A stretch of DNA of 47,314 nucleotides from Candidatus Uhrbacteria bacterium. Lineage in GTDB: Bacteria; Patescibacteriota; Patescibacteriia; UBA9934; GWF2-40-263. The first letter of the stretch is position 1; the number at the start of each line of letters is the position of its first letter. Positions 39,687-47,314 of this stretch are shown piece after piece. The notes under the pieces are model-generated. The model worked only from the letters and a program-made list of their open reading frames with translations, had not been told where the DNA came from and ran no database searches. The stretch covers positions 1 through 47,314 of the forward strand of contig JACQSF010000017.1 in NCBI GenBank assembly GCA_016206085.1. Reading direction: 5' to 3'. The position numbers and the translations under genes are program-made.

Positions 39687-40801
39687 AGAACCAGATGTTG
39701 CAGGAGCCCGACTTCCATTCGGATGGCTTGCAAGAGGGAGGCGTGTTGAAGGATGGTTTCGCGCGCTGCTGTTCCGAGCTCAAGCCGAGTCGAGGAGTCC
39801 TCAAGAAGTCGTGCCAATGCCGCATGAATCGACGGGACATCCGTTCCGCAAAGTACCCCGTTTTCTCCGTCGCGGATGATGTCTTTGATTCCTTCCACGC
39901 GTGTCCCGATGACGGCGAGTCCGCAGGCCATGGCTTCCAGGAGAACTTTTGGATGGCCTTCGTACAATGACGGAAGAATGAAGATCTCACAGGCATTGAA
40001 CTCACGCGGGAGCTTCTCGTTGGCGATGCGGCCGCGGAATTCAACGACGACGTCGAATGAGCGAGCTTGTTCTTCGAGGGTTCGTTGTAGCGAGCCTTCT
40101 CCGTAGATGGTGAGAGGAGCGTCGAGTCCCTGGAGTGCTTCGATAAGCATGCCAAGATTTTTTTGTTTCTCGAGTCGACCGACGTGGCAGATTGAACGGG
40201 GTTGCTTTTGAATCGGGAGTGGCTTGAACAGATCCGTATCCACATAATTAGGGATGATGTGGATTTTGGTTTTTGAAATGTGATATCGCTGTGCGACAAA
40301 GTCCGCGTCCTCTTGTGTGGTGTGAATGATCGATGTGGCGGATCGATACGCGAGACGTTCGATGAACGAGATGAGCCAAAGCTTGAGTCGTGATGCTCCT
40401 TGCTTCTTGGCAAAGCGGTACCACTGGAATCCCGCGCGGACAATCAGGGGTTTTCGCCAAAGCCAATGCGCGAGCAGGGCTGGGATGGCTCCAGCGACTT
40501 GATGAATCCGGAATAGATCAGCTTTGTGCAATTGCTTCCAATAGACAAATGGCAACATGAACGCGTAGTGAGAGGCGGGGCAATGACACGTTTTTTCAGC
40601 GAGAGTGAGATTTGGCCCCAGTCGATTGCGGTATCGGCCATCATTTTTTCCATAGGTATACAAACACACGTCCATACCCGTCTGTGCGAGAGTTTGATAA
40701 AACGCGAGTTCTCTGGAGAGCATGCCGCGTTGTTCCCAACGTTCGAGAGAAACGTCGTGGGTAAAAAAGACGGCCATGGAGATTCTAGGCGTGTGAGTCA
40801 T
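39683..40801 (-). CDS. Glycosyltransferase family 4
   Basis: 372 residues. FTHDVSLERWEQRGMLSREL opens the acceptor domain, IHIIPNYVDTDLFKPLP and CHVGRLEKQKNLGMLIEAL mark the donor domain, and SLYEGHPKVLLEAMACGLAV holds the E-x7-E pattern. The ATG at 40801 (MTHTPRIS) is preferred; it overlaps the dehydrogenase gene by 17 nt. Another ATG lies at 40813. Confidence 0.9.
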   Translation of the reverse strand: MTHTPRISMAVFFTHDVSLERWEQRGMLSRELAFYQTLAQTGMDVCLYTYGKNDGRYRNRLGPNLTLAEKTCHCPASHYAFMLPFVYWKQLHKADLFRIHQVAGAIPALLAHWLWRKPLIVRAGFQWYRFAKKQGASRLKLWLISFIERLAYRSATSIIHTTQEDADFVAQRYHISKTKIHIIPNYVDTDLFKPLPIQKQPRSICHVGRLEKQKNLGMLIEALQGLDAPLTIYGEGSLQRTLEEQARSFDVVVEFRGRIANEKLPREFNACEIFILPSLYEGHPKVLLEAMACGLAVIGTRVEGIKDIIRDGENGVLCGTDVPSIHAALARLLEDSSTRLELGTAARETILQHASLLQAIRMEVGLLQHLVL

Positions 40802-41633
40802 GGTGCGTATCACTTTTTTCCATCTTGATGAAGTTGGAATTGTTTTCGATCATCTCCAAGAGGAATCGTGGCTCGTATCCATTGTTTCTCGCGGCCTGGA
40901 CGAGTGCTTGCGTATCTTTTGGTAAACATTTTCCCTTGAAGCCCCGGTCGGAAGGGAACACCGCCGTGTGCATGCGTTCCACACGTGGATCCAAGAGCCA
41001 TCCCTCCCGTACTGCATACCAATCCGCTCCAAGAGCCTGGCAAATGTTGTACATTTCATTGATGAAGGTGAGCTTGATGGCAAAATAGGTATTCTCCATG
41101 TACTTGATGACCTCCGCGGACAAGCTTGTTGTTTTGAAGTAGGTTTTGGTTGGTCCAAGAATCGGGATGAGGAGATCGAAGTAGTCATTGCAGTCTTTAT
41201 CGTTTCCACCGGCGATCACAAAAGGAACCTCCTTCATGTTGTCGCTGAAGAACGGGTTGTAGTACTTGCTCTCGCCGACGTATTCAGGTGAGAAAATCAG
41301 ACGTTTTCCGGTTTTGGTTCGCAGTTCGTCGGTGGTCCCGGGCGTGACCGTCGATTTGATGACAATGAGAGGGGTATTGAGTGTTTCAAGTGTGCTTCGA
41401 ACGTAGGTTGTATCGCAACTCCCGTCCGGAGCTTGTGGCGTTGGAACACAGATAACCCCAAGGGCGCAATCTTCAAAGCCTTGAAGCGAGTCGACAAAAT
41501 GAACCCCTTCGTAATTATGGTCTTGGCTGTACACAGGATCGTAAACAACCACGTCGTAGTGACCTTCAAGCATTTTCACGTAGGCTTTTCCTACATACCC
41601 GTAGCCGATGACTGCGATTTTTTGTCTTTGCAT
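40785..41633 (-). CDS. Short UDP-glucose/GDP-mannose dehydrogenase family protein
   Basis: 282 residues, against about 390-450 for the family. The NAD domain is complete (VIGYGYVGKAYVKML; VICVPTPQAPDG; STVTPGTT; SPEYVGESKYYNPF) and the central domain carries GFKGKCLPKD with the catalytic cysteine. The C-terminal UDP-binding domain is missing. The gene is not obviously broken: it ends at a normal coupled junction. It would make UDP-GlcA (or another uronate) in two NAD-dependent steps. With the epimerase directly upstream, UDP-GalA is the likely end product. Confidence 0.85.
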   Translation of the reverse strand: MQRQKIAVIGYGYVGKAYVKMLEGHYDVVVYDPVYSQDHNYEGVHFVDSLQGFEDCALGVICVPTPQAPDGSCDTTYVRSTLETLNTPLIVIKSTVTPGTTDELRTKTGKRLIFSPEYVGESKYYNPFFSDNMKEVPFVIAGGNDKDCNDYFDLLIPILGPTKTYFKTTSLSAEVIKYMENTYFAIKLTFINEMYNICQALGADWYAVREGWLLDPRVERMHTAVFPSDRGFKGKCLPKDTQALVQAARNNGYEPRFLLEMIENNSNFIKMEKSDTHHDSHA

Positions 41634-41637
41634 AATG

Positions 41638-42600
41638 CTAAGTAAAATAGCTTAGGTACCAGTTCACAAATTGTGGTACTCCTTCGTCCAGTGAGGTTTT
41701 GGGCTCCCAGTCGAGCGCTGCGTTTGCCTCATGTGTATCTGTCCAGGTGTGTTTTACATCTCCAGGTTGCATGGGGAGAAAGTTTTTTTCAAGTGTCTTT
41801 CCTGTTGCCGACTCAACAAGGTTAATCATGTGCATCAGAGGTTCTGGTTTGCCTCGACCCAAGTTGAGCACGGCCCAAGGGAGGTTTTTTTCGAGAGCTT
41901 TGACAATACCATCGACTATATCGTCGATGTAGGTAAAGTCGCGCGTCATCTCTCCATGACCAAAAACATCGATCGGCTTGCCTTCAAGGGCTGCATTTGT
42001 AAATGAAAAAAGCGCCATGTCCGGACGCCCCCATGGGCCATACACCGTAAAGAAGCGAAGGCACGTCATGGGAAGTTGGTAGAGATGATGATACGAATAC
42101 GCCATGAGTTCGCAGGCGCGCTTCGTGGCGGCATAGAGGGAAATCGGTTTGTCCGCGATGTCTGTTTCTTTGACTGGGTATTGAGCCGCATTGCCATAGA
42201 CAGAAGAACTTGAGGCTATGACGATGTTCCCCACCTGAAATTCTCGAGCCATCTCCAACACGGTGAGCGTGCCACGGAGATTACTGTGTTCGTAGGCAAA
42301 TGGATCTTTGCTTGCGTACCGCACACCAGCCTGTGCGGCCAGATGGCAGATTGATCCTATGGCGTGCGTTTGAAAAATTTTGCGCATCGCCCATTGGTCT
42401 GCAATGTCCGTTGTATAAAGGGTATGAGGTGTGTCTTGCAAGAGGATACGCAGGCGGGCTCTCTTAAGGTCAGGGTCGTAGTATGGATTGAAATTATCTA
42501 CGATGATGACCTCGTGACCGGATTGGATCAAGCGTTTGGCAACATGCGAGCCAATAAATCCAGCCCCACCCGTAATAAGGATTTTCTGACGTATTTCCAT
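41638..42600 (-). CDS. NAD-dependent epimerase, UDP-glucuronate 4-epimerase-like
   Basis: 320 residues, SDR fold. ITGGAGFIGSHVAKRL binds NAD; SSSSVYGNAAQYPV and YAATKRACELMAYSY give the Ser/Tyr/Lys triad; LRFFTVYGPWGRPDMALF and MQPGDVKHTW are typical of UDP-glucuronate (GalA) epimerases. First gene of the eleven-gene minus operon. A 4-nt gap separates it from the dehydrogenase that would supply its substrate. Confidence 0.88.
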   Translation of the reverse strand: MEIRQKILITGGAGFIGSHVAKRLIQSGHEVIIVDNFNPYYDPDLKRARLRILLQDTPHTLYTTDIADQWAMRKIFQTHAIGSICHLAAQAGVRYASKDPFAYEHSNLRGTLTVLEMAREFQVGNIVIASSSSVYGNAAQYPVKETDIADKPISLYAATKRACELMAYSYHHLYQLPMTCLRFFTVYGPWGRPDMALFSFTNAALEGKPIDVFGHGEMTRDFTYIDDIVDGIVKALEKNLPWAVLNLGRGKPEPLMHMINLVESATGKTLEKNFLPMQPGDVKHTWTDTHEANAALDWEPKTSLDEGVPQFVNWYLSYFT

Positions 42601-42611
42601 AGCAACCGCAT

Positions 42612-42640
42612 TTTACATGTTTTCAAAAAAAGGACATACT
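42612..42640 (+). promoter_or_regulatory. Promoter of the second Wzy-like gene
   Basis: TTTACA (42612-42617), 17-nt spacer, CATACT (42635-42640); start near 42647. This makes the ATG at 42617 unusable and favours the one at 42674 (or a leaderless start at 42647). Confidence 0.5.
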
Positions 42641-42673
42641 ACGCGTATGATTGAGGGAAAAAGAGAAGAAAAA

Positions 42674-44710
42674 ATGGAGTCATCGGCTTTGTTTCGAGTC
42701 GCCCGTTTTTGTTTCGTTCTCCTGCTTCTTTCCCCACTTGTTTTTTGGCCAAAGCTCTATTTTGCCGCGGTTCATTCAAAGACCTATTTTGTTCTTGCCC
42801 TGTGTGAAATCATTCTGTTTTGTTTTGTGTGGTTGCTGTATCGATTTCCAGAATGTCGACCGCAATTTTCACCCGTGAGTCTGGCCGTGTTTGGGTTTAT
42901 TGTTGTTCAGCTTCTCGCCCTTCTGGTTGGCGTTGATCCCGTATACAGTTTTTGGGGGGGAATTGAACGATCATCAAGCGGGCTCATGGTACTGCATTTG
43001 GGGATTTTTTTTCTTGTGGCCACAAGCGTGTTTACATCCCAGGAGGACTGGAAAAACTTTTTTTGGGTTTCTGTCATCGTTGGTGTTTTGGTGAGTGTTA
43101 TTTTTTTCCTCTCCGTCTTGTTTCCAGACTCGAGTCCCTACTTCCTCGCCTCAAAAGGTGGTTCTACTCTTGGGAATTCTTCGTTCTTGGGCACGTATCT
43201 TTTATTTCAAATAGGCTTCGCCGCGTATCTGGGAGCAAGCGAAACACAACAGACAAAGAGGATGGGGGCGTGGGGTTGCGCTGTTTTTCTTATACTTACA
43301 TTGCTGTGTACGAGCGCCCAAGCCGCACAGATGGCTTTTTTTGGTGGGGGATTACTTGTGTTCGCGCTTTGGTTGATCAGGCAAACGGCAAAACAAAAAA
43401 AATTTCTTGGGGTCGCCCTGTGTATCGCCATTTCAAGTACGTTTGTATTTACGTGGTTCTTTCTTCTTTTTGGTTCCGGATCCACGCACGAAATTTTTGT
43501 CGAGAGGATAAACCCCACGCGACTTATTTTGTGGAATATCGCCTGGCAGGGGATACAGGAGAATCCGATATTAGGGTGGGGCATGGAAAACTATCAAGTT
43601 GTGTTTCAAAAATTTTACAATCCTTGTCTGGGTTCTGTTGATTGTGGGGGGGAGATTTGGTTTGATCGGTCACACAATAAACTGTTGGATATCTGGGTCG
43701 AATCTGGCCTTCTGGGATTGGTTGGATACCTGTTGATGTTGGGTCTTGCCATGGGCATGGTCTGGAGATTAGGGAGAAGGAACAAGTTGAGTGCCCTCCA
43801 ATCCTCCATTCTTCTTTCCCTGTTTGCGGCGTATGTTGTTCAAAGCCTGACCACCATTGATACCATCTCAAACGAACTTGCCTTCCTCCTTGCATTGGGA
43901 TTTATTCATGTCACATGGATTTCTCAGGAACCATCGTCGAAAAAAAATTCCGAGTGGGTGCGATCCAACGATCTCTTTGGAGGACTGGCGCTCATAGGAA
44001 GTCTGGCTATTCCAATAACATTTTTCTTTTTTGTGATCACCCCGCTTCGAGGTAATTATTTTACGAAGGCCGTGGTAGAGGCTCCAACGGTTTTGAAACG
44101 ACTTGAAGTGTATGAAGCGGCAACAACTCTGTCTCGACAGGGAATAGACCATAGACGCTCGATGCTTGCTGCGCAAACCATTTTTTTGGTGACGCGTGTG
44201 AGTGACGAACAGGCGGCAAAATCAGCGAATCTCTTGCAAAAGGAACTTCTGTTGGCAGAGCAAGGTTTACGCAAATCCATTGAGGATTCACCAAGTTATT
44301 TACGCGCGTATCTTGATCTAGGAATGATTTATCAAACATGGGCGAGAACCTACGACGTTTCAAAATTTGCTGCTGCCCAGCAGATTCTTCTTGAGGCTGT
44401 TGCCCGTTTTCCCACAAATCCTTTGCCCTATTGGGCTCTCGCGTCACTTTCTCTTGATGTGGGAGAACCTGAAAAAGCGTTATTGTTTGGCTCTGAAGGG
44501 CTGGCACTTTCTCCGTTGGTTCGAGGATCCATGCTTCGGCAGATTATTTTATTGAAGTTTGCTGATCCTCAAGCCGTTTCTGCGTATGCTCAAGAGGTTA
44601 TAATTATTGATCCTGATATAGAGCATCGTGTGACGGCACTTCTTCAAATGGATACAGAAACAGATGAGGAAGATCTCTTGTTTCGGTTCTATTATGATGC
44701 GGCACTCTAG
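42674..44710 (+). CDS. O-antigen ligase/polymerase-like membrane protein with TPR tail (copy 2)
   Basis: 678 residues. About ten to twelve membrane helices, the Wzy_C region around NPTRLILWNIAWQGI and ILGWGMENYQVVFQKFY, then a large soluble C-terminal part (about residues 480-678) with TPR-like helices (LRAYLDLGMIYQTWART; PYWALASLSLDVGEPEKAL). Same build as the gene at 18879-20873. The start MESSALFRV follows an A/G-rich stretch and lies 27 nt after the predicted transcription start. The phosphoglycosyltransferase gene follows 12 nt later. Confidence 0.85.
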   Translation: MESSALFRVARFCFVLLLLSPLVFWPKLYFAAVHSKTYFVLALCEIILFCFVWLLYRFPECRPQFSPVSLAVFGFIVVQLLALLVGVDPVYSFWGGIERSSSGLMVLHLGIFFLVATSVFTSQEDWKNFFWVSVIVGVLVSVIFFLSVLFPDSSPYFLASKGGSTLGNSSFLGTYLLFQIGFAAYLGASETQQTKRMGAWGCAVFLILTLLCTSAQAAQMAFFGGGLLVFALWLIRQTAKQKKFLGVALCIAISSTFVFTWFFLLFGSGSTHEIFVERINPTRLILWNIAWQGIQENPILGWGMENYQVVFQKFYNPCLGSVDCGGEIWFDRSHNKLLDIWVESGLLGLVGYLLMLGLAMGMVWRLGRRNKLSALQSSILLSLFAAYVVQSLTTIDTISNELAFLLALGFIHVTWISQEPSSKKNSEWVRSNDLFGGLALIGSLAIPITFFFFVITPLRGNYFTKAVVEAPTVLKRLEVYEAATTLSRQGIDHRRSMLAAQTIFLVTRVSDEQAAKSANLLQKELLLAEQGLRKSIEDSPSYLRAYLDLGMIYQTWARTYDVSKFAAAQQILLEAVARFPTNPLPYWALASLSLDVGEPEKALLFGSEGLALSPLVRGSMLRQIILLKFADPQAVSAYAQEVIIIDPDIEHRVTALLQMDTETDEEDLLFRFYYDAAL

Positions 44711-44722
44711 CCCTCAACAGTC

Positions 44723-46021
44723 ATGAATCCTCAGGCAAGAAAAATTCTTATTTTTTTTGGAGATATCCTCTTATTGTTGGGCACGATGGTCGTGACGCTC
44801 CTTTTTGGATTTTGGGGGTCTTTTGAGAGTGGAATTTTTTTCTCGCACGTCTTAGCGTTCTCTTTTTTGTTCCTTGTATGGCTGGTTATTCTCTACAGTC
44901 TTGACTTATACGACTTGTCCTTGCCCATTTCTTTTTCTGTACTTTCAAGATTTTTTTTGGCGTGGGTTTGTTTTCTGGCAACAGGCGCTGGATATTTTTA
45001 TCTCGTCGCGTTTACACAACTTAATCCAAAGACGAATTTGGTAACGTACGTTTCGTTGTTTATTGGAACGGCATTTATCTGGCGTTTGGTGTTTTCACTC
45101 AAGCTTTCAGCCATCGCTTCTTGGCGCATTGGATTTTTGGATGTAGGAGAAGAGGAACAGGAACTTCGACAATCCATTGAGTCTTTGAAGCAACACGGAT
45201 ATCAATACATTCCGGTATCAATAGATCGAGGGTTAGAGGAACAGATAAAAGAATATCACCTCCAAGCTCTTGTCTTTCCTCACGGTTTTTTTTCAGATCC
45301 AAAACATATTCAAACGCTCTATGCCTGTCTGGGGGAGGGGGTGAGTTTTTTTGAACCTGCGCAAGTCTATGAAGTTTTTACGCGAAGAATTCCCTTGTCC
45401 ACGATTGACCAACAATGGTTCATTCGCAATCTTCAGGAGAAGGAACGAGGCATTTCCCTTCGGTTGAAACAGACATTTGATATGGTGGGAGCCCTCCTCA
45501 TCCTTGTTTTGACACTTCCTCTTTGGATGCTCATTGCTTTGGCGATCAAACTTGAGGATGGAGGGGCAATATTTTATGAGCAGCAGCGAGTGGGGAAACA
45601 TGGGAAGACATTTTTTATCAAAAAATTTCGCACCATGAGAAACGATGCGGAAGTGGGGGGTGTTCAATGGGCTCAGGAATCTGATCCGCGCGTGACGCGT
45701 GTGGGGAGGGTTTTGCGCACAACGCATCTGGACGAACTTCCTCAGATGCTCAACGTGTTGAAAGGGGATTTGAGTCTTGTGGGTCCACGACCTGAACGTC
45801 CCGAGTTTGTTCGTGTTCTCGAGACGGAAATTCCCCACTATCATGTACGTCACTTTATCAAGCCCGGTTTTACGGGTTGGGCACAGATCAAATTTCGATA
45901 CGCACGTTCTGTCTCAGATTCAAAAACGAAGTTTGAATACGATCTCTACTACCTAAAGAATCGTTCACCCATAATGGACGCGCTTATTCTTTTAAAGACC
46001 GTTCAGCTATTTTTCAGATGA
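44723..46021 (+). CDS. Undecaprenyl-phosphate sugar phosphotransferase (polyprenyl phosphoglycosyltransferase)
   Basis: 432 residues. Four N-terminal membrane helices (residues about 8-115), a cytoplasmic Rossmann-like middle domain, a reentrant helix (TFDMVGALLILVLTLPLWML), and the catalytic domain: FYEQQRVGKHGKTFFIKKFRTM, THLDELPQMLNVLKGD with the catalytic Asp-Glu pair, and LSLVGPRPERPEF. It transfers a sugar-1-phosphate to undecaprenyl phosphate and so starts the glycan unit. WbaP/WcaJ-type architecture; the sugar is unknown. The only initiating enzyme in the window. Confidence 0.95.
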   Translation: MNPQARKILIFFGDILLLLGTMVVTLLFGFWGSFESGIFFSHVLAFSFLFLVWLVILYSLDLYDLSLPISFSVLSRFFLAWVCFLATGAGYFYLVAFTQLNPKTNLVTYVSLFIGTAFIWRLVFSLKLSAIASWRIGFLDVGEEEQELRQSIESLKQHGYQYIPVSIDRGLEEQIKEYHLQALVFPHGFFSDPKHIQTLYACLGEGVSFFEPAQVYEVFTRRIPLSTIDQQWFIRNLQEKERGISLRLKQTFDMVGALLILVLTLPLWMLIALAIKLEDGGAIFYEQQRVGKHGKTFFIKKFRTMRNDAEVGGVQWAQESDPRVTRVGRVLRTTHLDELPQMLNVLKGDLSLVGPRPERPEFVRVLETEIPHYHVRHFIKPGFTGWAQIKFRYARSVSDSKTKFEYDLYYLKNRSPIMDALILLKTVQLFFR

Positions 46022-46159
46022 TCGTCATGATGGTGTGCACAACTTCTTCTGTCTACTCTGTCGTGGACAAAAATGGAGAGCGAAAGAATATTTAACGTCA
46101 AGACAATTGTAGACTCGTTTCCTTGTCGACATATTTGTTTTTATGTGTCAGAGGAGTTC

Positions 46160-46190
46160 AAGCGAATTTTTTTCTGAAAGAAGCGAATTT
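46160..46190 (+). promoter_or_regulatory. Direct repeats upstream of the cohesin-protein promoter
   Basis: AAGCGAATTT occurs at 46160-46169 and 46181-46190, starts 21 bp apart (two helical turns), just upstream of the -35 box at 46207. This suits binding of a dimeric regulator on one DNA face; no regulator is identified. The rest of the 282-nt gap 46022-46303 shows no gene and no convincing terminator. Confidence 0.4.
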
Positions 46191-46206
46191 ATACACAGGG
46201 ACTTCT

Positions 46207-46235
46207 TTGAAGAGAGACATTCAGAATGGTATAAT
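46207..46235 (+). promoter_or_regulatory. Near-consensus promoter of the cohesin-domain protein
   Basis: TTGAAG (46207-46212), 17-nt spacer, TATAAT (46230-46235) with an upstream TG. The best promoter in the window. The ~62-nt leader holds a hairpin TTGACG-CACCTA-CGTCAA (46251-46268). Confidence 0.85.
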
Positions 46236-46303
46236 TTTATCGAAGTTTTTTTGACGCACCTACGTCAATCCCATTTTACATTTAACCGCCATAATTTTTT
46301 CTT

Positions 46304-47314
46304 ATGAAGAAGATCGCCATCTCCTTCCTCGCTCTTGCGATGTCTCTCGTAAGCGTGAGTCCATCCGTGGCGCTCGCAGCCGGTTCGGCTGAATTATCTC
46401 TGTCTCCCACCAACACGAGTGTTGAAACGGGGGACACATTTAGTTTGAGCGTGCTTGTGGATCCAAACGGGGAATCGCTCGACACAGTTCGTGTCGAGCT
46501 TGATTGGGATGCAAGTAAACTCGAGGTTCTTTCTTTTGACCTCGGTAGTTTGTTTCCTAACCTTTCACCTTCTAATGAAATCGATAACACGAACGGGGAT
46601 TTAAGTTACGGGGCCTACAAATTCGGAACTGCCGTTACGAGTTCAGGAACACTTGCTACCGTAACGTTCCATGCCTTGTCTGCCGGATCAGCAACGATTT
46701 CTGTGCTGAGCTCCTCCAAACTTATTTCCGATGGCGAGGAAAAGATTGATACAAGTGTTCTTGGATCCGCCTCGATCACCATTAGTGGTGAGTCGGTAGA
46801 GTCTGAGGCTCCAGAAGAAACAACAACAGAGGAAGAAGGGGTGGCGACAGAACAGACAGGAGCAAGCGCCGAGGAGCAAGCATTGGTGTATTTTGGTGCC
46901 TTAGCTGGTCGAACTCCATCAAGCGAAGCTGACTGGGATATGGTGCATTGTATTGCTTATGATGATTGTTACGACTCAAACAGCCGTAATTTGACGTATG
47001 AGGCGGCGGCGCTCGCGCATTTTCAGAGTAAGTACGGGGCGAATCCATCTTCAGACATGGATTGGAATGCCGTACATGCTCTTGCCTATACGCAGGTAGG
47101 AGCTGAGATTCTTGGACTTGATTCAATTGCGGATACATCTGTTGAAGAAGAAGTCGTGGAAGAAATGGTTGAGGAAGAAGTATCCGAGCTCAGCCTTGAG
47201 GCTCAAGCCCTTGTCTACTTCGGTGCGTTCTACGGACGCATGCCTCAAAGTGGGGATGATTGGTCAGCCCTGCATTGTATCGCCTACGGCGGATGCCAGG
47301 GGGAACCACGTGAC
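46304..47314 (+). CDS. Cohesin-domain surface protein with DW..H..AY repeats (partial)
   Basis: 337 residues visible; open at the right edge. Signal peptide (residues 1-24, ending VALA), then a cohesin-like beta domain (about 26-160: LSPTNTSVETGDTFSLSVLV, VRVELDWDASKLEVLSF, GTLATVTFHALSAGSATISV). After an E/T-rich linker come three repeats starting near residues 190, 233 and 299, each with A-L-x2-F, G-x2-P, DW-x2-(V/L)-H-x-(I/L)-AY; two of them carry a cysteine pair (HCIAYDDC, HCIAYGGC). Acidic linkers separate repeats 2 and 3. The strong promoter suggests an abundant exported protein. The partner of the cohesin domain is unknown. Confidence 0.8.
   Translation, partial: MKKIAISFLALAMSLVSVSPSVALAAGSAELSLSPTNTSVETGDTFSLSVLVDPNGESLDTVRVELDWDASKLEVLSFDLGSLFPNLSPSNEIDNTNGDLSYGAYKFGTAVTSSGTLATVTFHALSAGSATISVLSSSKLISDGEEKIDTSVLGSASITISGESVESEAPEETTTEEEGVATEQTGASAEEQALVYFGALAGRTPSSEADWDMVHCIAYDDCYDSNSRNLTYEAAALAHFQSKYGANPSSDMDWNAVHALAYTQVGAEILGLDSIADTSVEEEVVEEMVEEEVSELSLEAQALVYFGAFYGRMPQSGDDWSALHCIAYGGCQGEPRD

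Noticed and set aside
40813..40813. ATG at 40813 as start of the GT4 gene
   Set aside because: It would overlap the dehydrogenase gene by 29 nt and adds only MIRT; the ATG at 40801 fits better, though the evidence is slight.
1..47314. CRISPR array or complete insertion sequence with transposase
   Set aside because: No regularly spaced repeats and no transposase, integrase or cas gene are seen on either strand.

Overview
The window looks like a piece of a Candidate Phyla Radiation (Patescibacteria) genome. The reasons are compact translationally coupled operons, very few clear Shine-Dalgarno sites, a secreted protein with a type-IV-secretion-pilin-like two-helix segment, a cohesin-domain surface protein, and small uncharacterised membrane proteins. 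UGA acts as a stop (many ATGA start/stop overlaps), so this is not a Gracilibacteria/SR1 code. No rRNA or marker gene fixes the lineage; the phylum call is inference.

Layout. 1-866: end of a high-GC foreign-looking gene, then a RHH antitoxin / RelE-type toxin pair behind a promoter whose -10 lies in a perfect palindrome. 908-5108 (minus): secG, a family-5 peptide-binding protein, a 121-bp palindrome abutting tRNA-Leu(CAG), and RNase J. 5192-7388 (plus): a DsbA-like protein with a CPYS active site coupled to a protein with 26 cysteines. 7477-12131: uvrA and a large secreted acidic protein. 12183-12600: a high-GC islet with two tiny ORFs and strong Shine-Dalgarno sites, followed by a MazE/MazF pair. 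13250-17773: rplS, gmk, an RluD-type synthase, a structured RNA upstream of tRNA-Ile(UAU), two membrane ORFs, tRNA-Val(GAC) and a CCA-adding enzyme.

17780-46021 is one large surface-glycan locus. A minus-strand block (22566-17780) has a methyltransferase, GT2, Wzy/WaaL-TPR protein and GT4. A nine-gene plus-strand operon (22628-32535) carries neuA, a pyruvyltransferase-like gene, neuB, neuC, the hisF/hisH/wbpG amidotransferase trio, a capsule-type transferase and a Wzx flippase; it should make, activate and export a nonulosonic acid, probably acetamidino-modified. An eleven-gene minus-strand operon (42600-32490) carries a GalA-type epimerase, a short UDP-glucose dehydrogenase, gmd, glycosyltransferases, methyltransferases and a deacetylase; it is interrupted once, by a 183-bp perfect-ended palindrome. 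A second Wzy/WaaL-TPR gene and the initiating phosphoglycosyltransferase follow. The window ends inside a cohesin-domain repeat protein with a near-consensus promoter.

Best candidates for something new: (i) two ~125-nt hairpin RNAs of different sequence but shared internal-loop motifs, each directly upstream of a tRNA; (ii) two toxin-antitoxin modules, each behind a high-GC mini-gene block; (iii) the CPYS thioredoxin-fold / Cys-rich pilin-like pair; (iv) a DW..H..AY repeat on a cohesin protein; (v) the acetamidino-nonulosonate operon.
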